NCBI GenBank assembly: GCA_036346225.1
Contig: JARFIW010000003.1
Location: forward strand, 2,536,501-2,600,500
DNA: 64,000 nt
From: Platerodrilus igneus
Lineage: Eukaryota; Arthropoda; Insecta; Coleoptera; Lycidae
Direction: 5' to 3'
In this document: positions 1 to 12,616 of the stretch, piece after piece
Layout: every line of letters begins with the position of its first letter
How positions within the stretch are numbered: the first letter of the stretch is position 1
Notes under the pieces: model-generated
The model's database searches: none
What the model was told of the DNA's origin: nothing
The model's input: only the letters and a program-made list of their open reading frames with translations
Program-made: the position numbers and the translations under genes

Positions 1-3000
1 CGGTTTTAATTTTTGTACAATTGTACAACTTTTCGATTCAACGTGTGACAACCGATCCCATATCCCCTCAGAAAACATACAACATGTATAAGTTTTTAAA
101 AGCTTCAAAATTTTTTTCTTACTGATTACGTTTTTCATTGGCAATTCTAATTGATAATAAAAACGTGTTCTATTCATATTATGCCTAATGGCTTTTTTTA
201 AATTATTGTCATTTTTTCATTAATTTTTGGAGATTATTTAAATAAGTAAATTCAATTCTATTTCAAGCTTTCTTTGCTTTAAAACAACATCTACAGCCAA
301 TAAAATAAAATTTGAGTCGTTGTCGCATGCAGTAAGTGAAATAGATAATTTGTAATTCCTTGTTTGAAAATATCCTAGGTACGGTTTTGTTTATTTTGTT
401 AGTTTTGTGGTTTGTCTATCCGATAAAATTGTTTTCCTTAGGTGTTTATAAGAGAAGGTTCAAAATCTCTTCCAAATTAAATTGCACAAGGTATATTAGT
501 ATCAAATAAAATAATTATCATCTCTAGCTGAAAAATTGCATTTTCTCGCATAACCACAACGAACTTTGAGATACTGAGAAATTACACAGTAAAACAGAGA
601 CGCCCGATAGTAAACTTTGATGTGGTGTCCTTATTTACCAAAATACTGGTAGAATAAGCACTTGAGATCATAAAAGGAAAATTACCATTTGACCGTATAT
701 TGGAGTTAAGTGGACATAGTCTGACATCTTGTTACGTGTTCTTCAGTCATCTTGTAGACCACTACATGTTGGGCGTTAAAAATCTGTTGCATATGAAATT
801 GATGCTAATACCTTTGAGATTTATTTTGCCATGGAGACGAAAAACATGCATCAACTAGCTTTCAGTGCTGGGGGTGTGGATGGTGGTGGGAATTATGGTA
901 GTGGTGGTGATGATAGTGAAGGGCGAGTTCTTTGAAAACTAAACCAATTCCTTTAGGGAGGTACAAATGTTGACACTTTTACCTACCTAAAAATGTCTTC
1001 GAACTGTCTGTCCAATAAAATATTGAGCGCCAACCCACCTAGAATTTCGTCTATCTCGATAGACAGTGGGTGGTGTACAAAATGATTGAAGAATTATTTT
1101 TTATCTTGACAGGTTGATGGAACCCTGTGTACACATTCTTGCTCCTGCTAATTTAAACTGGCACAAATTAAAAAAAAACCCAATACTTTCACCCAACCTA
1201 TATTAAGCATGAATATCTCAATATTGACAAACACAACCATTCAGAAATATACTAAACTCTACCCTAGTTTAATTCAAGTCTAATTATTGCAGATTCGACT
1301 GGTATATGTAAATTTTTAGGAATACAATTGTGATGCATATTTCTGTTACATTATGCCCGTACTAAGCGTGCACCAACATAAGTCTAAATCCTAATAAATT
1401 GTTTTTAAATAATGGGCTATGTGTTAACCAGATATGGAGCAGGTAGAAAGCTAAATTTTATCACTTACAACTTTTGGTTCAAGGACAAAGTTCAACAACA
1501 CTTTTGCTGCAAGAAAAACTTGGGTGTCAGTAATATGTTGAATTCAACAGATTTGGAAGAAAGCATCCCCTAACGTCCCACGTCCATCAGTAACAACAAT
1601 TTATTTAACTCCGCGCTCATGTTCGCGTTCGGGAGATTTTTCACTAGCAACCTCGAATTTATTAAATTACCGTATTTTGAATTACTGAAAACTTGTCATC
1701 GCTCGGCATTAGTTGCTTGTCACTCGACTCAAGCTTAAAGCTTATATGCAGATTTTTATGAATCAGAATGAATTCAATGAATTATCATTTCTATTTTGCG
1801 ATGGTGGTATTTATAAGCTATATTATTTTATAGGATTACCACTTTCATTTATTCACACAGTTTGTAAGATATAAACTGAACTTGCAGTCTAGGTCAAGGG
1901 TTTTTTGGTGTATGGGAATATTATGCACTTCCACGGTTGCTATTTAATATCGATAACTGCGTCATCGGGTGGGTCCGATATGTATTTAATTTTATGCCTT
2001 TTTATAGTTTCTGTCTATTTCAATGCGTGAGAATGTTTTCACATGCTAGTTCGTAGGATGACTAGTGATGGAAATATGTTGATGTTCTTCTAATTTGATA
2101 TGTTTATTGTGAAGTTCCGATTTTTAATTGCTGGTTATAAAAGAATGTACTAGGTACTTTAACTATTCATGCCCTAATTTAATATTATGATGAAAAAACC
2201 CTGTTAGTAAATTGAGTACCATCCAACTTCTACAAAACTTTACGGATTTTTTACTAAAGCTTCTGAACTAGCTAAAATCGTTAAATGTTTTATATTTACA
2301 AATATATGCTTAATTAACACATGCGTAATACAATCAGATGCACAAAAACTAATGATGCATGCAAAGAACAGGAACACAACGAGATCTTCACCACCTCCAG
2401 CTATTTCACATCAATTCATGGAGAATACAATCTCCAATAATATTTAGAACACTCCTACTTCCCCAAATTTAAAGGATGTTGTAATTTAGCATAAGGTAGT
2501 GAATGAAATCTGTTAACCGCCAAACAAAATTGTGCAACAGGTATAAAGTTATGGATATATTGACGTTTAAATATAGCAATCTGTATGTCTATAGCACCCA
2601 TAACTAGGTTTTAGTTCGCAGCTAAAGTAGATATTTTAAGTCAGATAAAGCTTGATATCATTTTTATCTCTTTGGCTAATTAATTGATAATGATGCTTGC
2701 ATTAGACCTTTGCATCGTTATTACTTATATCCATGTGTACTACCGCATGTTGACAGCCTCCCAAATTTAACATTTGTTGTAACGTGGTACATGCGCAGGT
2801 GGACAGAATTTGCAACCTGTTGTACAAAATTGGTACAACGACCTGAAAAAATTTGGATTTTAAATACGCGAGATTGCGTGTTCGTGTCTTCCAAACCAAA
2901 CATTATCGCGACTAGGTATGGAGTTGTGGATAACGTTTAGAATCACTGCATAAATACAAAATTGTGTGAAGCAAATTCAAAATCATAAAACTAATTTAAA

Positions 3001-3904
3001 ATTCACTTGCAATGTAAAAGACTTGATTTGAAAAAATCGCTAAAGCAAGATTCTAATACCTCGTTTCTCAAATTTCTAATTTTTATGAGATTTGTGATAT
3101 GCTAAATATCTTGAAGAAAGGCTTTGCTAGCAATAATTCACAATACCTTTCAAATTTTGTCATAGTTTTAACACTTTTGGTCTCTTTGCTTAGAAGAAAT
3201 ATCAAGAGGTAAAAATTCTTATGCAGCAAGGTTCTATTGGTGGTTTTTTGTACCATTTGCACAGCTGTGCACGAATTTATAGGTATGCCTCCTTATTTTG
3301 CAAATTCTGGCCTAAAAATGATATTAGATGGTACTTCTTTTGTAGACAGTTTAAATTCCGAAAAAAGACTTGTGCGTGCATTTCCGTCACTTTAGATAGT
3401 TGCGTTTGCGCACGAGAATGCGCAGACGCAGTGTGAAAAAGAAGGGTGGTGATTTCCTTCATATCGGCACGAGTGAACTAAACGTCAAACGGAGTGGTTT
3501 TATCTGTGTGCCGTTATCTTGTCTTCTTTTTCAGGAAATGTAGGTTTCCTTTCATCTCTACCTGATATCGTTCATTCTACCTGTATTCCTTTATCGTACC
3601 TCTACATAGAAAAGAAGAAGGCAACTTTAAATCTGACTTCGACGAGGGGGCAAGGGATGACCCACGCTCAACAACAATCAACCCACGTCCGCAACGCCAA
3701 ACGGATGCAAGAGTAGCTGCAATGCTGTGAAGAGTTCTACAGTTTACATAAGTACCCATAAGTACTCTTATAATTAAAATAAACATTTTTTGCATGTGAT
3801 AATAATTTGATCATAAATATGACGTAACCGCTTATTGCACAACATTTTGCAAATATTAATTATTGTTACCAACTGTCGTAGTGGTTCTCATACATGATGC
3901 GCCG
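1..3904. other. AT-rich non-genic region
   Basis: No coding sequence, RNA gene or recognisable mobile element is supported here. All frames are broken by stops at short intervals and the longest frames look like chance. There is a 16-bp perfect palindrome built on TTGTACAA at 13-28, and a short GGT/GTGGT-rich stretch near 870-925. Because the adenylate kinase exon at 16.4 kb lies on the minus strand and none of its downstream exons are visible, this stretch may be intron of that gene; that is inference. Confidence 0.5.
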
Positions 3905-4973
3905 GGACTTTAAAAGTATACCTTAGAGTGTAGAACCGTAGTATGACACTTTTCACTGATTTTCTTAAAAAGGAGTTTAAGAAAGGTCTGACTATCTTTT
4001 TTAAACACTACAATTTGTAGTTCTGAAACAGTTTTTTTCAAGTTCTTGATTGCCATTTTAGCACCAAAGCCAGTATCAATCTGCATTGGCGATAACAAAT
4101 TCTTAGCAACTTCAAGTTTAATATTAATTAAATCCAAAGACGTTTTTGCACTTTTTATTAATTCGTTTTTTATAAATCTTTCCCCCAATACAACGCAGCA
4201 ACGAACTTAGATCGTGATGAAGAAAGGGCAACGTAGGCTTATTTGTTTGATATTTAGTTAAAAACGGTTCGAGATCAGACACTATGGACAAAAGAAATTC
4301 TAGTTTTGCTTGCAAGAATCTATCTGACAAAGCTATACTGATTTTCTTAAAACTAGCACAATCTGGTGGACAAGTTGAAACTGCTGTAATATACTTTTTA
4401 AGAGGCCCGAATAGCTTTATTGCTCGCTGTAAAACACCACCATTTTCCACCCATCTTATTGAACAAAATTTGTGTGGAAATGTTGTACCTGTATGATAGA
4501 TAAAAGTTCATCTTTTAGTAGGAGTGTCTTTGAAAAGGTAATACAATGCACGTAGAAACCAACCACTGCCATTGTGTGCTGTTTTATATGCTCCATGAAC
4601 AATGTGCAACCCACAGGTACCAAGATCAAACATTACGGGGTCATCATCACTACCAGAAATTCGAATGTATTATTTTAGTTCCCGAAGCATCTTCAGATTC
4701 ACATTAGGTCCATCCATGCTGATGTTACAAATTTTTTTAATGGGTATACTAAGAGAATCCAGGGTATTTAAAAAACCATTTAAAAGATCGATGGCAGTGG
4801 TTTTTTTCAAAAAAACACGAAGACAAATAATTTGTTTTAACCATATTATCTTCATCATCCCAGTGTCTGACAAGAATGTTCATTTGGCATTTTTGCACAA
4901 CTTTATTTAGGCTTTCGTCAAAACTTATACACAAAAAAATACAATCTTTAATTTTATTTAAAAGTTCGTTTTG
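3905..4973 (-). pseudogene. hAT-like transposase relic, C-terminal part
   Basis: Minus-strand coding remains of the zinc-finger/hAT-like transposase family common in arthropods (ZNF862/KIAA1586-like). Family blocks appear in order on the minus strand: CISFDESLNKVVQ near 4.93 kb, ISMDGPNVN near 4.71 kb, GTCGLHIVHGAYKT near 4.6 kb, the FCSIRWVENGGV block near 4.45 kb, SDLEPFLTKYQT near 4.25 kb and DIGFGAKMAIKNLKK near 4.05 kb. Reading frame changes between blocks, so the copy is dead. It stops near 3905, before the usual C-terminal dimerisation region, so it is truncated. It is the continuation of the segment at 10619-11184; a retrotransposon separates the two. Assignment is from remembered family motifs, not a search. 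Confidence 0.82.
4962..4973 (+). repeat. target site duplication, left copy
   Basis: AAGTTCGTTTTG at 4962-4973 is repeated exactly at 10619-10630, on the two sides of the non-LTR retrotransposon. On the minus strand the 12 bases encode Q-N-E-L of the interrupted hAT-like protein, which is read correctly into both flanks, confirming a duplicated target. Confidence 0.9.
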
Positions 4974-5639
4974 TCCCGTGTGGTTGGTGGCTACCCATCG
5001 GGCGCGTCCCCAGGTGGCGGATAGGGGGGACCCAATGTCACCGTACGAGTAATCGTTCGCTGCCATCGGGTTATGTGACAGAATAAGCCTAGCACTCGTA
5101 ATGATCCAGAGCGCTGAGTAGAATAAAACCTACAATATGCGGGGAACGAGTGTACGTCAATGCGGACTAAACCCCGCATGATGATGGTCTAGGTTAATCT
5201 CACATCGCGGACCAAACCACCAAACCCCTACTGCTACATGGGCCGGTAGCGGTCTGCACAGGGGTCTAGGCCACCTCGTGTTTGTGCCGTGCGAGGCGAC
5301 CCGTGTCGGTCGGATGATGGGATCCTGGTGGTTGAGCCACACCTGAGGCGGTTTAGATCCTCAGTGTCTGGCAACACGCCACTTTGGCCCAGATTTCACC
5401 TAGACGGGGGTCGAGACTAACCCATCTCGATCAATCGGCTGTGTCGTCGGGTCAGACTGCCGACTGGGTGAGCTCCTGGAGGTGAAGGGCGTGCAGCCGG
5501 TACTGTGGGTGAGCAGCACATGCTACATGTGTGCTGCTACAAAGCGGTATGCGGGCTCGTACGTCAGTCATCTTAAGGGAGCTATATCTTCCTGGTAGCC
5601 CTGGTGTTGTTTTACACCCCAAATTTGGGCTCCATGGTG

Positions 5640-6900
5640 GGTGGGGAGCCGGGAAGATGAATTTTATTTAGCAAAACATGGATCCTATAGCTAATGTAGT
5701 CAATCCAGAGGGTGCGTCCTCGGACACCCTCAAGTTTTGTTGCAGGTCCCACAGGAACTGCAACGGAAAGAACATCAATATCAGCCCCAAGGTGGGGTGA
5801 AGGATAAGCCAGAGGAGTGGCAACAGCAGCGCCCACAGAAAAAGCGAATCAGTGGGGCTGAACAGAAAGAAGGAGGAGGCCCGTTTGGCGGCACAGGAGG
5901 GTGTAGTGGAAAAGGCTGGCCCTATGGCTAACCCATCCACGACACAACCTGGTGCCAATCAAACACCCTCCACTTCAAAACCATCTACCTCCGCCTCTAG
6001 GGCCTGCAGAGGCCAAGACGCGGAGCATGAAAAGAGCTAGATCTGAGGGCACCCTCCGCAAGGTAGACCACGGAAGAGGGCTGTCAGACTAGCACTAAAC
6101 AGCCCGTCACTGACAGCTACGTGGAGGCAGCTGCTCGGCACCTCAGGTGGCTGTCATAGACAAGAACAACCCTTGGGGTAAGATTACCAAGGCCCAAGCA
6201 GAGACCTTGCAATTAGCAATTGAGAAGGCTTTGGACGATCATCTGTTCGCTCTTCCCAATGATAGCGCTCCCCGACCTTTAGGAGGTGGGCGTACTCGGG
6301 CGAGATCTTCCGGATCTGGTGCGAGGATGACCACTCTAACATGGATTACGGAGGCGGTTGGCAACCTCCCACTACTGTGGGAGGCTGCACGCCTACTGTC
6401 GTCCAGGTGGGACTGCTGCCTAGGCTACTGAAGGCGGCGCTGTGGTTCCGGGGCCCCGGAAGACATGGATGTCGTCCAAAGGCGTCTACGTGTGCAGAAC
6501 CCTGGGCTGACATATCCAAGTGGTGCGTTTTCCACACCGCCACAAGAGATCAACCTCCAGGAGGCTGATAGTCTTTGGCGTTGGGGAAGACGTGAGGAGA
6601 TTATCAACAGAAAGGGAGGCAAGCTACATTATAAGCTCACCTCACTAAATCTCAAGATACAAAAGTGCAACCTGCCGCAGAGGCAGCTCAACCGGCTGCC
6701 GCGCAAAGCAAGCTCAACCTCCACCTTCTGAGCAGCTACAGCGAGCTCCGCTCCTACAGCAACCTCAGGAGGCTGAGGTAGTTGAACCATCGACTGCGTC
6801 AAGCAGTCAGATGGATACAACGAACTCGGATCCGCTGCTAGTGGGATGGCTTGCGGAAGAGTATAGTAAAGCGTCGCTGGACAGCCCGCCCAGCGACGCT
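5640..6900 (+). pseudogene. ORF1 (gag-like) region of the non-LTR element, decayed
   Basis: Position between the leader and the endonuclease makes this the ORF1 of the retrotransposon, normally an RNA-binding protein that packages the transcript. Only short broken frames remain, rich in Q, P, S, G and basic residues (for example around 5740-6040 and 6150-6730). I see no intact zinc knuckle. The stretch just before the endonuclease ATG at 6931 contains a short inverted repeat (AGCGTCGCTG/CAGCGACGCT near 6870-6900). Function is inferred from position only. Confidence 0.45.
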
Positions 6901-6930
6901 TGATAAGCAAGTTTGACCCGTCACAGACCA

Positions 6931-7682
6931 ATGGCGGGACTAAACTTTATACAATTAAACCTGCAACATTGCAGGGCGGCTGCAGCATCGTTATGCAGAC
7001 ACCTGAGCAATAATCAGGCCATTGCCCTTATCCAAGAACCCTGGGTGGCATGCTCAGGAATCTCGGGATTAGGGAGTCTAAATGGTACTATCTTTGCGGC
7101 TAGTAACCAACCTAAGCCTAGGTCATGCATCTACATACCCAGGCACATAAATGCCTCCTCCTGCCACAACTGAGTGGCCGTGACGTCACAGCCGTACAGA
7201 TCACATGCAGGCTGGGAGGAATTACTGACATAATCTTGGTTTCAGCCTATTTTCCAATTGACCATGACCCACCTCCTCCGGAGTTGATGGCAGTCATTGA
7301 TCACTGTAATAGGCACAAAAAGCATCTGATTATCGGATGCGATTCCAACGCGCACCATGTGGTATGGGGTAGCGCAGATACTAACCCTCGTGGAAAACTA
7401 CTACTCGAGTATATATCGAGTAAGAATCTGGAGATACTTAACTGGGGCAGCGAACCCACGTTTGTGACATCTCGCTTCCAGACAGTCATCGACTTAACCC
7501 TTGCATCGTCAGATATTTCAAGGCATATCTTGAACTGGCAGGTGACGCCTAAAGCGACACTGTCAGATCACAGATTGTTAAGTTTTAATTTAAAGGCAGC
7601 AGTAGCTGTCTGTAAAGAATACAGGAACCCAAAAGCGACCAACAGGTCTGTCTACCTAGACAGCTTGGAGCAACGCCTTTGA
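6931..7682 (+). pseudogene. endonuclease domain of the non-LTR ORF2
   Basis: Apurinic-type endonuclease that nicks target DNA for reverse transcription. The ATG at 6931 opens FIQLNLQHCRAAA, followed by LIQEPWV (the conserved glutamate), GCDSNAHHVVWGS (conserved D, N and H) and SDHRLLSFNL near 7566-7595, the usual SDH end motif. A frameshift lies near 7165, where the frame passes from the first to the second segment. Length and motif order match the endonuclease module of LOA/R1/I-type elements. Confidence 0.82.
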
Positions 7683-9300
7683 CATCACAAAGTACTGACA
7701 ACCCAAAAACTATAGAAGAGCTACAGAGATACTCGGTCTCTCTACAAAACTCCATCGTAGAGTCCTTTGAACAGGCATGCCCGGTCAGGACAGATTCTAC
7801 TCGCTCCAGTACTCCATGGTGGGGCGCGGAGCTACAGAAGCTGAAAAAACCCTGGGCAAACTGTTTAATAAGGCAAAGAACACCAGAAGTATGGCTGACT
7901 GGGAGGCATATAAAGCCACCAGCGACTATACAAAACGACAATTAGAAAACGACAGAGACTCATGGAAGACCTTCTGTAACTCAGTCGAGTCTACCAATGC
8001 AATCTCTCGCATTAACAGGATCTTGTCCAAAGACCCTCGTCATCAACCATGCTGTCTGAAACGTGTGGATGGTACATACACCACCAACGAGGCAGAAACA
8101 GCGGAGTTACTCGCGGACACGCACTTTCCAGGCAGTGTCACACGACCTTTGTCTTACGGGTTGGATCACCCAGCTCGGCCCCTAACGGGGCCGACTGGGA
8201 GGTTTCTAACCGGGTAGTGGATGAGAGAAAAATTAAATGGGCTATCTCAACTCTCAAACCGTTTAAGTCCCTGGAAAGGATGGCATCTTCCCGCCCTACT
8301 ACAGTGGGGAGTGGAGAGGCTGACACCGTTCCTTGTGGTACTTTTAGGGGCTGTATTGCTTTTAGATACATCCCCAGCAGTTGGAGAGAGGTTAGAGTTG
8401 TCTTCATTCCTAAACCAGGCCGGAAGGACTACTCCCAGGCTAAATCCTACAGACCGATCAGTCTCACGTCTTTTTGCTAAAGACCTTGGAGAGATTGTGC
8501 GACAATGATATGAGGGAGAGGATAATGCTTTCTTATCCACTTCACCCAAATCAACACGCCTTTATACCAGGTAAATCAACGGAATCTGCCCTGCACGCTG
8601 TTGTAGGACGGATCGAAAAACCCTAGACAATAACATGTCCGCCTTAGGCGCATTTATTGATATTGAGGGTGCGTTCAGCGAAACTACTTTCGCAAGCATC
8701 GATAGAGCTCTACGGACACATGGAGCTGAGGACACCCTTCGGCAGTTTACCATGCAGATTCTGCAATGTCGACGGGTACACATAAATGTGGAAACCTCAG
8801 TAATTAGGGTGGTGGATAAAGGCTGTCCCCAGGGGGCGTGCTGTCACCGCTACTATGGAATTTAGTAGTGGACAGCCTTCTCCAACGTCTTAATGAGGCA
8901 GGTTTCTTCACGATAGGTTACGCCGACGACTTAGCTATTCTAATAGTCGGCAAATTCGAACAAGTGCTGTGTAATTTGATGCAAGCAGCACTAAGGATCA
9001 CGGAGCTCTGGTGCTCCGACAACTTTTAACCATCAACCCCAACAAAACGGCGTTGGTGTTGTTTTCCAATAAAGGAAGCTGACGGTAACTAAATTGCCAA
9101 TGCTCTTCCAAACTTCCCTGCCCTTATCAGCAGAAGTCAAGTATCTGGGCATTATACTTGATAAGAAGCTGAACTGGGCCAAACACCTACAAATGAAAAC
9201 TAGCAAAGCCAACCAAGTGTTCTGGCAATGCAAACGTGCCATAGGCAAACTTTGGGGTCTCCACCAAAGGCTGTCCTGTGGCTATACATCATGGTAGTAA
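7683..9300 (+). pseudogene. reverse transcriptase domain of the non-LTR ORF2
   Basis: RNA-directed DNA polymerase region, broken into several frames. Recognisable blocks are VVFIPKPGRKDY and KSYRPISLTSF near 8395-8475, ALGAFIDIEGAFSE near 8640-8680 (motif A aspartates), the CPQGA block near 8823-8840, GYADDLAIL at 8916-8942 (catalytic YADD) and VKYLGIILDKKLNW near 9140-9180. Several single-base shifts separate these blocks, so no continuous protein is made. It continues into RNase H. Confidence 0.85.
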
Positions 9301-9639
9301 GGCCGATGCTCTGTTATGGCGCTGTAGTCTGGTGGCGCAGGACCAGACTGGCCCATACAGTTCAAGACCTTACTCATATCCAAAGGGTGGCTTGTCTAAA
9401 CATTACAGGTGCATTGCGTTCCACACCTACTGCAGCCTTAGAAGCCATCTTAGGCCTCCTCCGCTGGACCTACATGTGGAGGAGGTGGCTTTGAGAGCGG
9501 CAATGAGGCTGCGGTTCAAAGGTCTATGGATCGATAAGGGAGGCGGTGGTAGACACCACAACATACTAAGAGAGGCGGTGCGGAACACACCTATCTTGGG
9601 AGGAGTGGTTGATTCGATCGCACCCATAATCATTTCAGG

Positions 9640-10520
9640 AGGCGCTTTGGGGTTTGTCTAAACACTGAGGACGCCTCCTTAACGGAGATCTCCATCTACA
9701 CAGATGGCTCCAAAACAAATGAAGGTACCGGGGCAGGCATTTTCTCCGATGACCTAGACCTTCATGAAAGTGTTGCGCTGGGCAGGCTGGTAACTGTCTT
9801 CCAAGCGGAGGTCATAGCCATCATGCACGGCGCTAACGCCATACTGGAACGTGGAATCCAGAACAAAGCTATACGCATCTTGAGCGATAGTAGAGCAGCT
9901 CTTCTGAGCTTAAACAAGCAGAAGCTTCTCTCGGGGTGGTATACCAATGCCATCGTGTTCTCGAGCTCGTTTCTGATACAAACGCCCTTGAACTGGTTTG
10001 GATCAAAGGGCATTCAGGAGTACATGGTAACGAACAGGCAGATTCTTTGGCGAGGCAGGGAGCGGCTCGGGGTTTTGTCGGCCCTGAGCCATCGGTTGCT
10101 ATTGCGCCATCTGTGGTGTTCTCCATGATAAGACAAATAACCCACCGCCGTCACAAGGATAGGTGGGCTTGTACATCAAGCTGCCGGCAGGCAAAAATGT
10201 TTATAAGGTCTCCCATGACCAAAATAGAAAAATTTGTCATACGCTTGCCAAGACAGAAACTACGGCTACTAGTAGGTATTCTGTCCGGGCATTGCACTTT
10301 AAGGAAGCACCTGCACAGGATGGGTCTGTCAGACAACCCCACCTGTCGCGGTTGTCAACAGGAGGATGAGACGGCGGAACACATTCTGTGCACCTGTCCG
10401 GTACTCGCCCGACTTCGAGGATCCATGCTGGGGACTTTTGGCCCGAGAAGGCCGGAATTCGAGACACCCCTGGTCCGACATCCTCAAATTCACCTGCAAG
10501 GTCGGGTGGTTGAGCAATGA
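9640..10520 (+). pseudogene. RNase H domain and C-terminal zinc knuckle of the non-LTR ORF2
   Basis: The RNase H signature residues can be read: IYTDGSK near 9697, QAEVIAI near 9805, ILSDSRAAL near 9880, and GHSGVHGNEQADSLA near 10005-10050. This domain removes the RNA strand in LOA and I-type elements. It is followed by CRGCQQEDETAEHILCTC near 10335-10395, a C-C-H-C knuckle typical of the C-terminus of this group. A frame change lies between the two RNase H halves, around 9900-9950. Confidence 0.82.
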
Positions 10521-10606
10521 AGGACCAACTTAGGGCAAGGAAGGCAGCACAATGGGCCCACCAGGAGGCCTAAGTGCGCGTGGCTTTAAGTCACCCTTCC
10601 CAAGTT

Positions 10607-10618
10607 AATCAATCAATC
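10607..10618 (+). repeat. AATC tail of the non-LTR element
   Basis: Three exact AATC units end the element in place of poly(A). Short tetranucleotide tails are seen in some non-LTR clades. The last bases partly merge with the target duplication, so the boundary is ambiguous by 1-2 bases. Confidence 0.8.
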
Positions 10619-10630
10619 AAGTTCGTTTTG
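10619..10630 (+). repeat. target site duplication, right copy
   Basis: Identical to 4962-4973 (AAGTTCGTTTTG). It marks the 3' boundary of the non-LTR insertion directly after the AATC tail. Confidence 0.9.
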
Positions 10631-11184
10631 GAAAAACGGACCCAAGCCAAAAGTGGCTATATAATATATTTTGTCTTTGTATAACTGCATGTTTTTCGCT
10701 ATATAAGAATCTGGGAACATTATTGGAAAAAGTTCAGTAGCATCCTGATGAACTCTTGACGAAGAATAAGATACTATTTTGTGCATAGTCCATAATATTT
10801 CAGCTTTAGTAATTTCGTTACGGATCATGTATGACTCAATATTTTTATTTTCACGATCAGCTTCTTCAGAATACACTTTTGCAGGTAAATCAGCTGTTAC
10901 TGAAGCTGAAATATTATTTTGTTGAGAGTCTGAGACTGGAGTATTTCTAACTAAATTATTCTCAATAGTTGGTTGCTTAATATTGAGTATTAGATTAGCT
11001 ATTTTAGAATGCTTTAGTCCCTTGGAATGAAGTTTTACATTATATATTCCAGCTTTTGAAATATCAAAATTTTTTTGCAGTAGACACAAAAAGCAACATG
11101 AACATTTCCAGGTACTGGTTGTAACCAGCTTTTAAAAATCAAATTTGTCAGCCAAAGTTCAGAAAACGAACACTTTCCAGGCAT
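10619..11184 (-). pseudogene. hAT-like transposase relic, N-terminal part
   Basis: Minus-strand ATG at 11184 begins MPGKCSFSELW, the usual start of this family, then a C-x2-C (FCVYC) and a later H-x5-H (LHSKGLKH) forming the N-terminal zinc finger (TTF/BED-like). There is one frameshift near 11070, inside the finger. The segment ends ATFGLGPFFQNEL at the retrotransposon junction, and the continuation LNKIKD is found at 4961 downward, so the two halves abut exactly once the insertion is discounted. Together they cover about 1.63 kb (some 540 codons) of a protein that is usually longer. Confidence 0.82.
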
Positions 11185-11812
11185 TTTTACAAGAAAGTTT
11201 TCACTTTAAGTACATACGCACTGTGTAATCTTAAAAACGTAAAATCTTGTCGCGTTACAAATAATCAAAACGAAACACATCTCATAAGGTTTTATTTATG
11301 AGTGACTTGCGGTAATATTCTTTAAATGCGGTCGTCTGGCTGCTACCTACCCCACATTCCAATTCCCTATTACAATGAAGGTCATTGGCACCACGGCCAC
11401 AGTGTCTGGGGTTGATTACAATAGCAGGTATTTATTATGGCCACATACAATAATAAAAAAGTATGCCAGAAACACACACAAAACTGCTGCTCAAGCATTG
11501 ATAAGCCGCGATTTCTAGATTCTCAAGGTGTCAAACAAAAACCGCAGGGTTTATATAACCCAACCGAATAAATGTATAATGAAAAGAGACAGGCTGCTTT
11601 CCGTGCAATGAAGGAATTTTTTGACCTTTTACATTTATTTGCTGCAACATCTGAAGTATGGCTATAAAATTTTATGACGTATTTGTGGAAATACATACGA
11701 TAATCAAACAATGAAGAAAAAATTCGTGACCGAGATATAATGACTTTTCGTTACTTTAGTTACCGCAAAACAAAATTCGTGTCTTTTTCGTGACAGTAGG
11801 CGCCCTGTACGC
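11185..11812. other. non-genic stretch between elements
   Basis: No supported gene. The left part probably includes the unrecognised 5' flank of the hAT-like element. Open frames here are short and unremarkable. I could not identify terminal inverted repeats for the hAT element. Confidence 0.4.
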
Positions 11813-12616
11813 AGCATACTGAAAATGTTTTAAAATGATGGCATCCTCTGGGGTAAAAGATTCTGGTGTTAAAATAGTTGTATCTCCTGGAGGGGACTAC
11901 TTCAGAGGATGTGATTGACAAGTTTAAAGAAGTAGGGAACATTTTGTGAGTCAGAGGATGGAATGTCAAAAGCACAAAGCAAGTAGGTAAACTAGAGAAT
12001 CTGAAAATTAAATTGAATAGGTTAGCACTAGACATAGTAGGCATTAATGAAGTTCGGTGGCCAGACGAAGAACTTTTGCACCAGAGAGTTTAGGGTAATT
12101 CACACAGGATCAGACAAAAGAAATTTGTGGAGATAGTCATGCGAAAAAATATAGTACACTTACAAAAGAACGAAAAAGTGCTCATGATTAAATTAAAATC
12201 TAAACTTATAAATACAGTAATAATACAATTATGCGTGCCTACCTCTAGTGACAAGGATGTAGAAGCGATCTACAAAGACAGCAAAGACATACTAAGATTT
12301 GTAAAAGAATATGAAAATTTACTAATTATGGGAGATTTTAATGCAGTGGCAGGTGAGAGTAGGGAAGGAGCGGTAGTAGGTTTATTTGGTTTAGGCACAG
12401 GAAATGACAGGGATATAAGCTAGTAGAATTTTGCGACAAAAACAATTTAACCATCACAAACCCATTATTTCAACATCATGTTAAAAGACGATATTTGTAA
12501 AAGATGCCAGGAGATATAGGAAGATTTCAAATAGATTATATTCTTATTTGACATCGATTTAGAAATCAAGTAAAAGACTGTTGAAGCTATTCAAAAGCAG
12601 ATACATACACTGACCG
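11813..12616 (+). mobile_element. RTE-like non-LTR fragment (5' leader and endonuclease)
   Basis: Close relative of the copy at 45001-48580; the shared sequence begins around the TACTGAAA word at 11817. The endonuclease is recognisable as LALDIVGINEVRWP-like sequence near 12025, VLMIKLKSK near 12180, VCPTSS-like text near 12240 and LLIMGDFNAVAGE near 12320-12355. Broken by stops near 12110 and 12420. The match to the other copy ends at about 12616, inside the TDH block, so the reverse transcriptase is missing. Insect genes annotated craniofacial development protein 2-like are of this family. Confidence 0.78.

Larger units (their letters stand above)
4974..10618 (+). mobile_element. LOA/I-type non-LTR retrotransposon, decayed full-length copy
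   Basis: A 5.6-kb element bounded by a 12-bp target duplication. It is visibly more GC-rich than its surroundings. In order it holds a long 5' leader, a decayed ORF1, an AP-type endonuclease (from 6931), a reverse transcriptase with YADD at 8919-8930, an RNase H domain (from about 9697), a C-terminal cysteine/histidine knuckle (about 10335-10395), and a tail of three AATC units (10607-10618) instead of poly(A). RNase H plus a C-terminal CCHC knuckle points to the LOA/I group rather than Jockey or RTE. Multiple frameshifts and stops make it inactive. The element is inserted in opposite orientation to the hAT-like gene. The exact clade is uncertain. Confidence 0.88.

Noticed and set aside
2702..3795. 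Overlapping ORFs of 60-76 codons on both strands
   Set aside because: No recognisable motif, overlapping in both directions, no splice-site or start context support.
5157..6622. Several minus-strand ORFs inside the LOA/I-type element
   Set aside because: Shadow frames in a GC-richer retrotransposon leader and ORF1 region, opposite to the coding strand.
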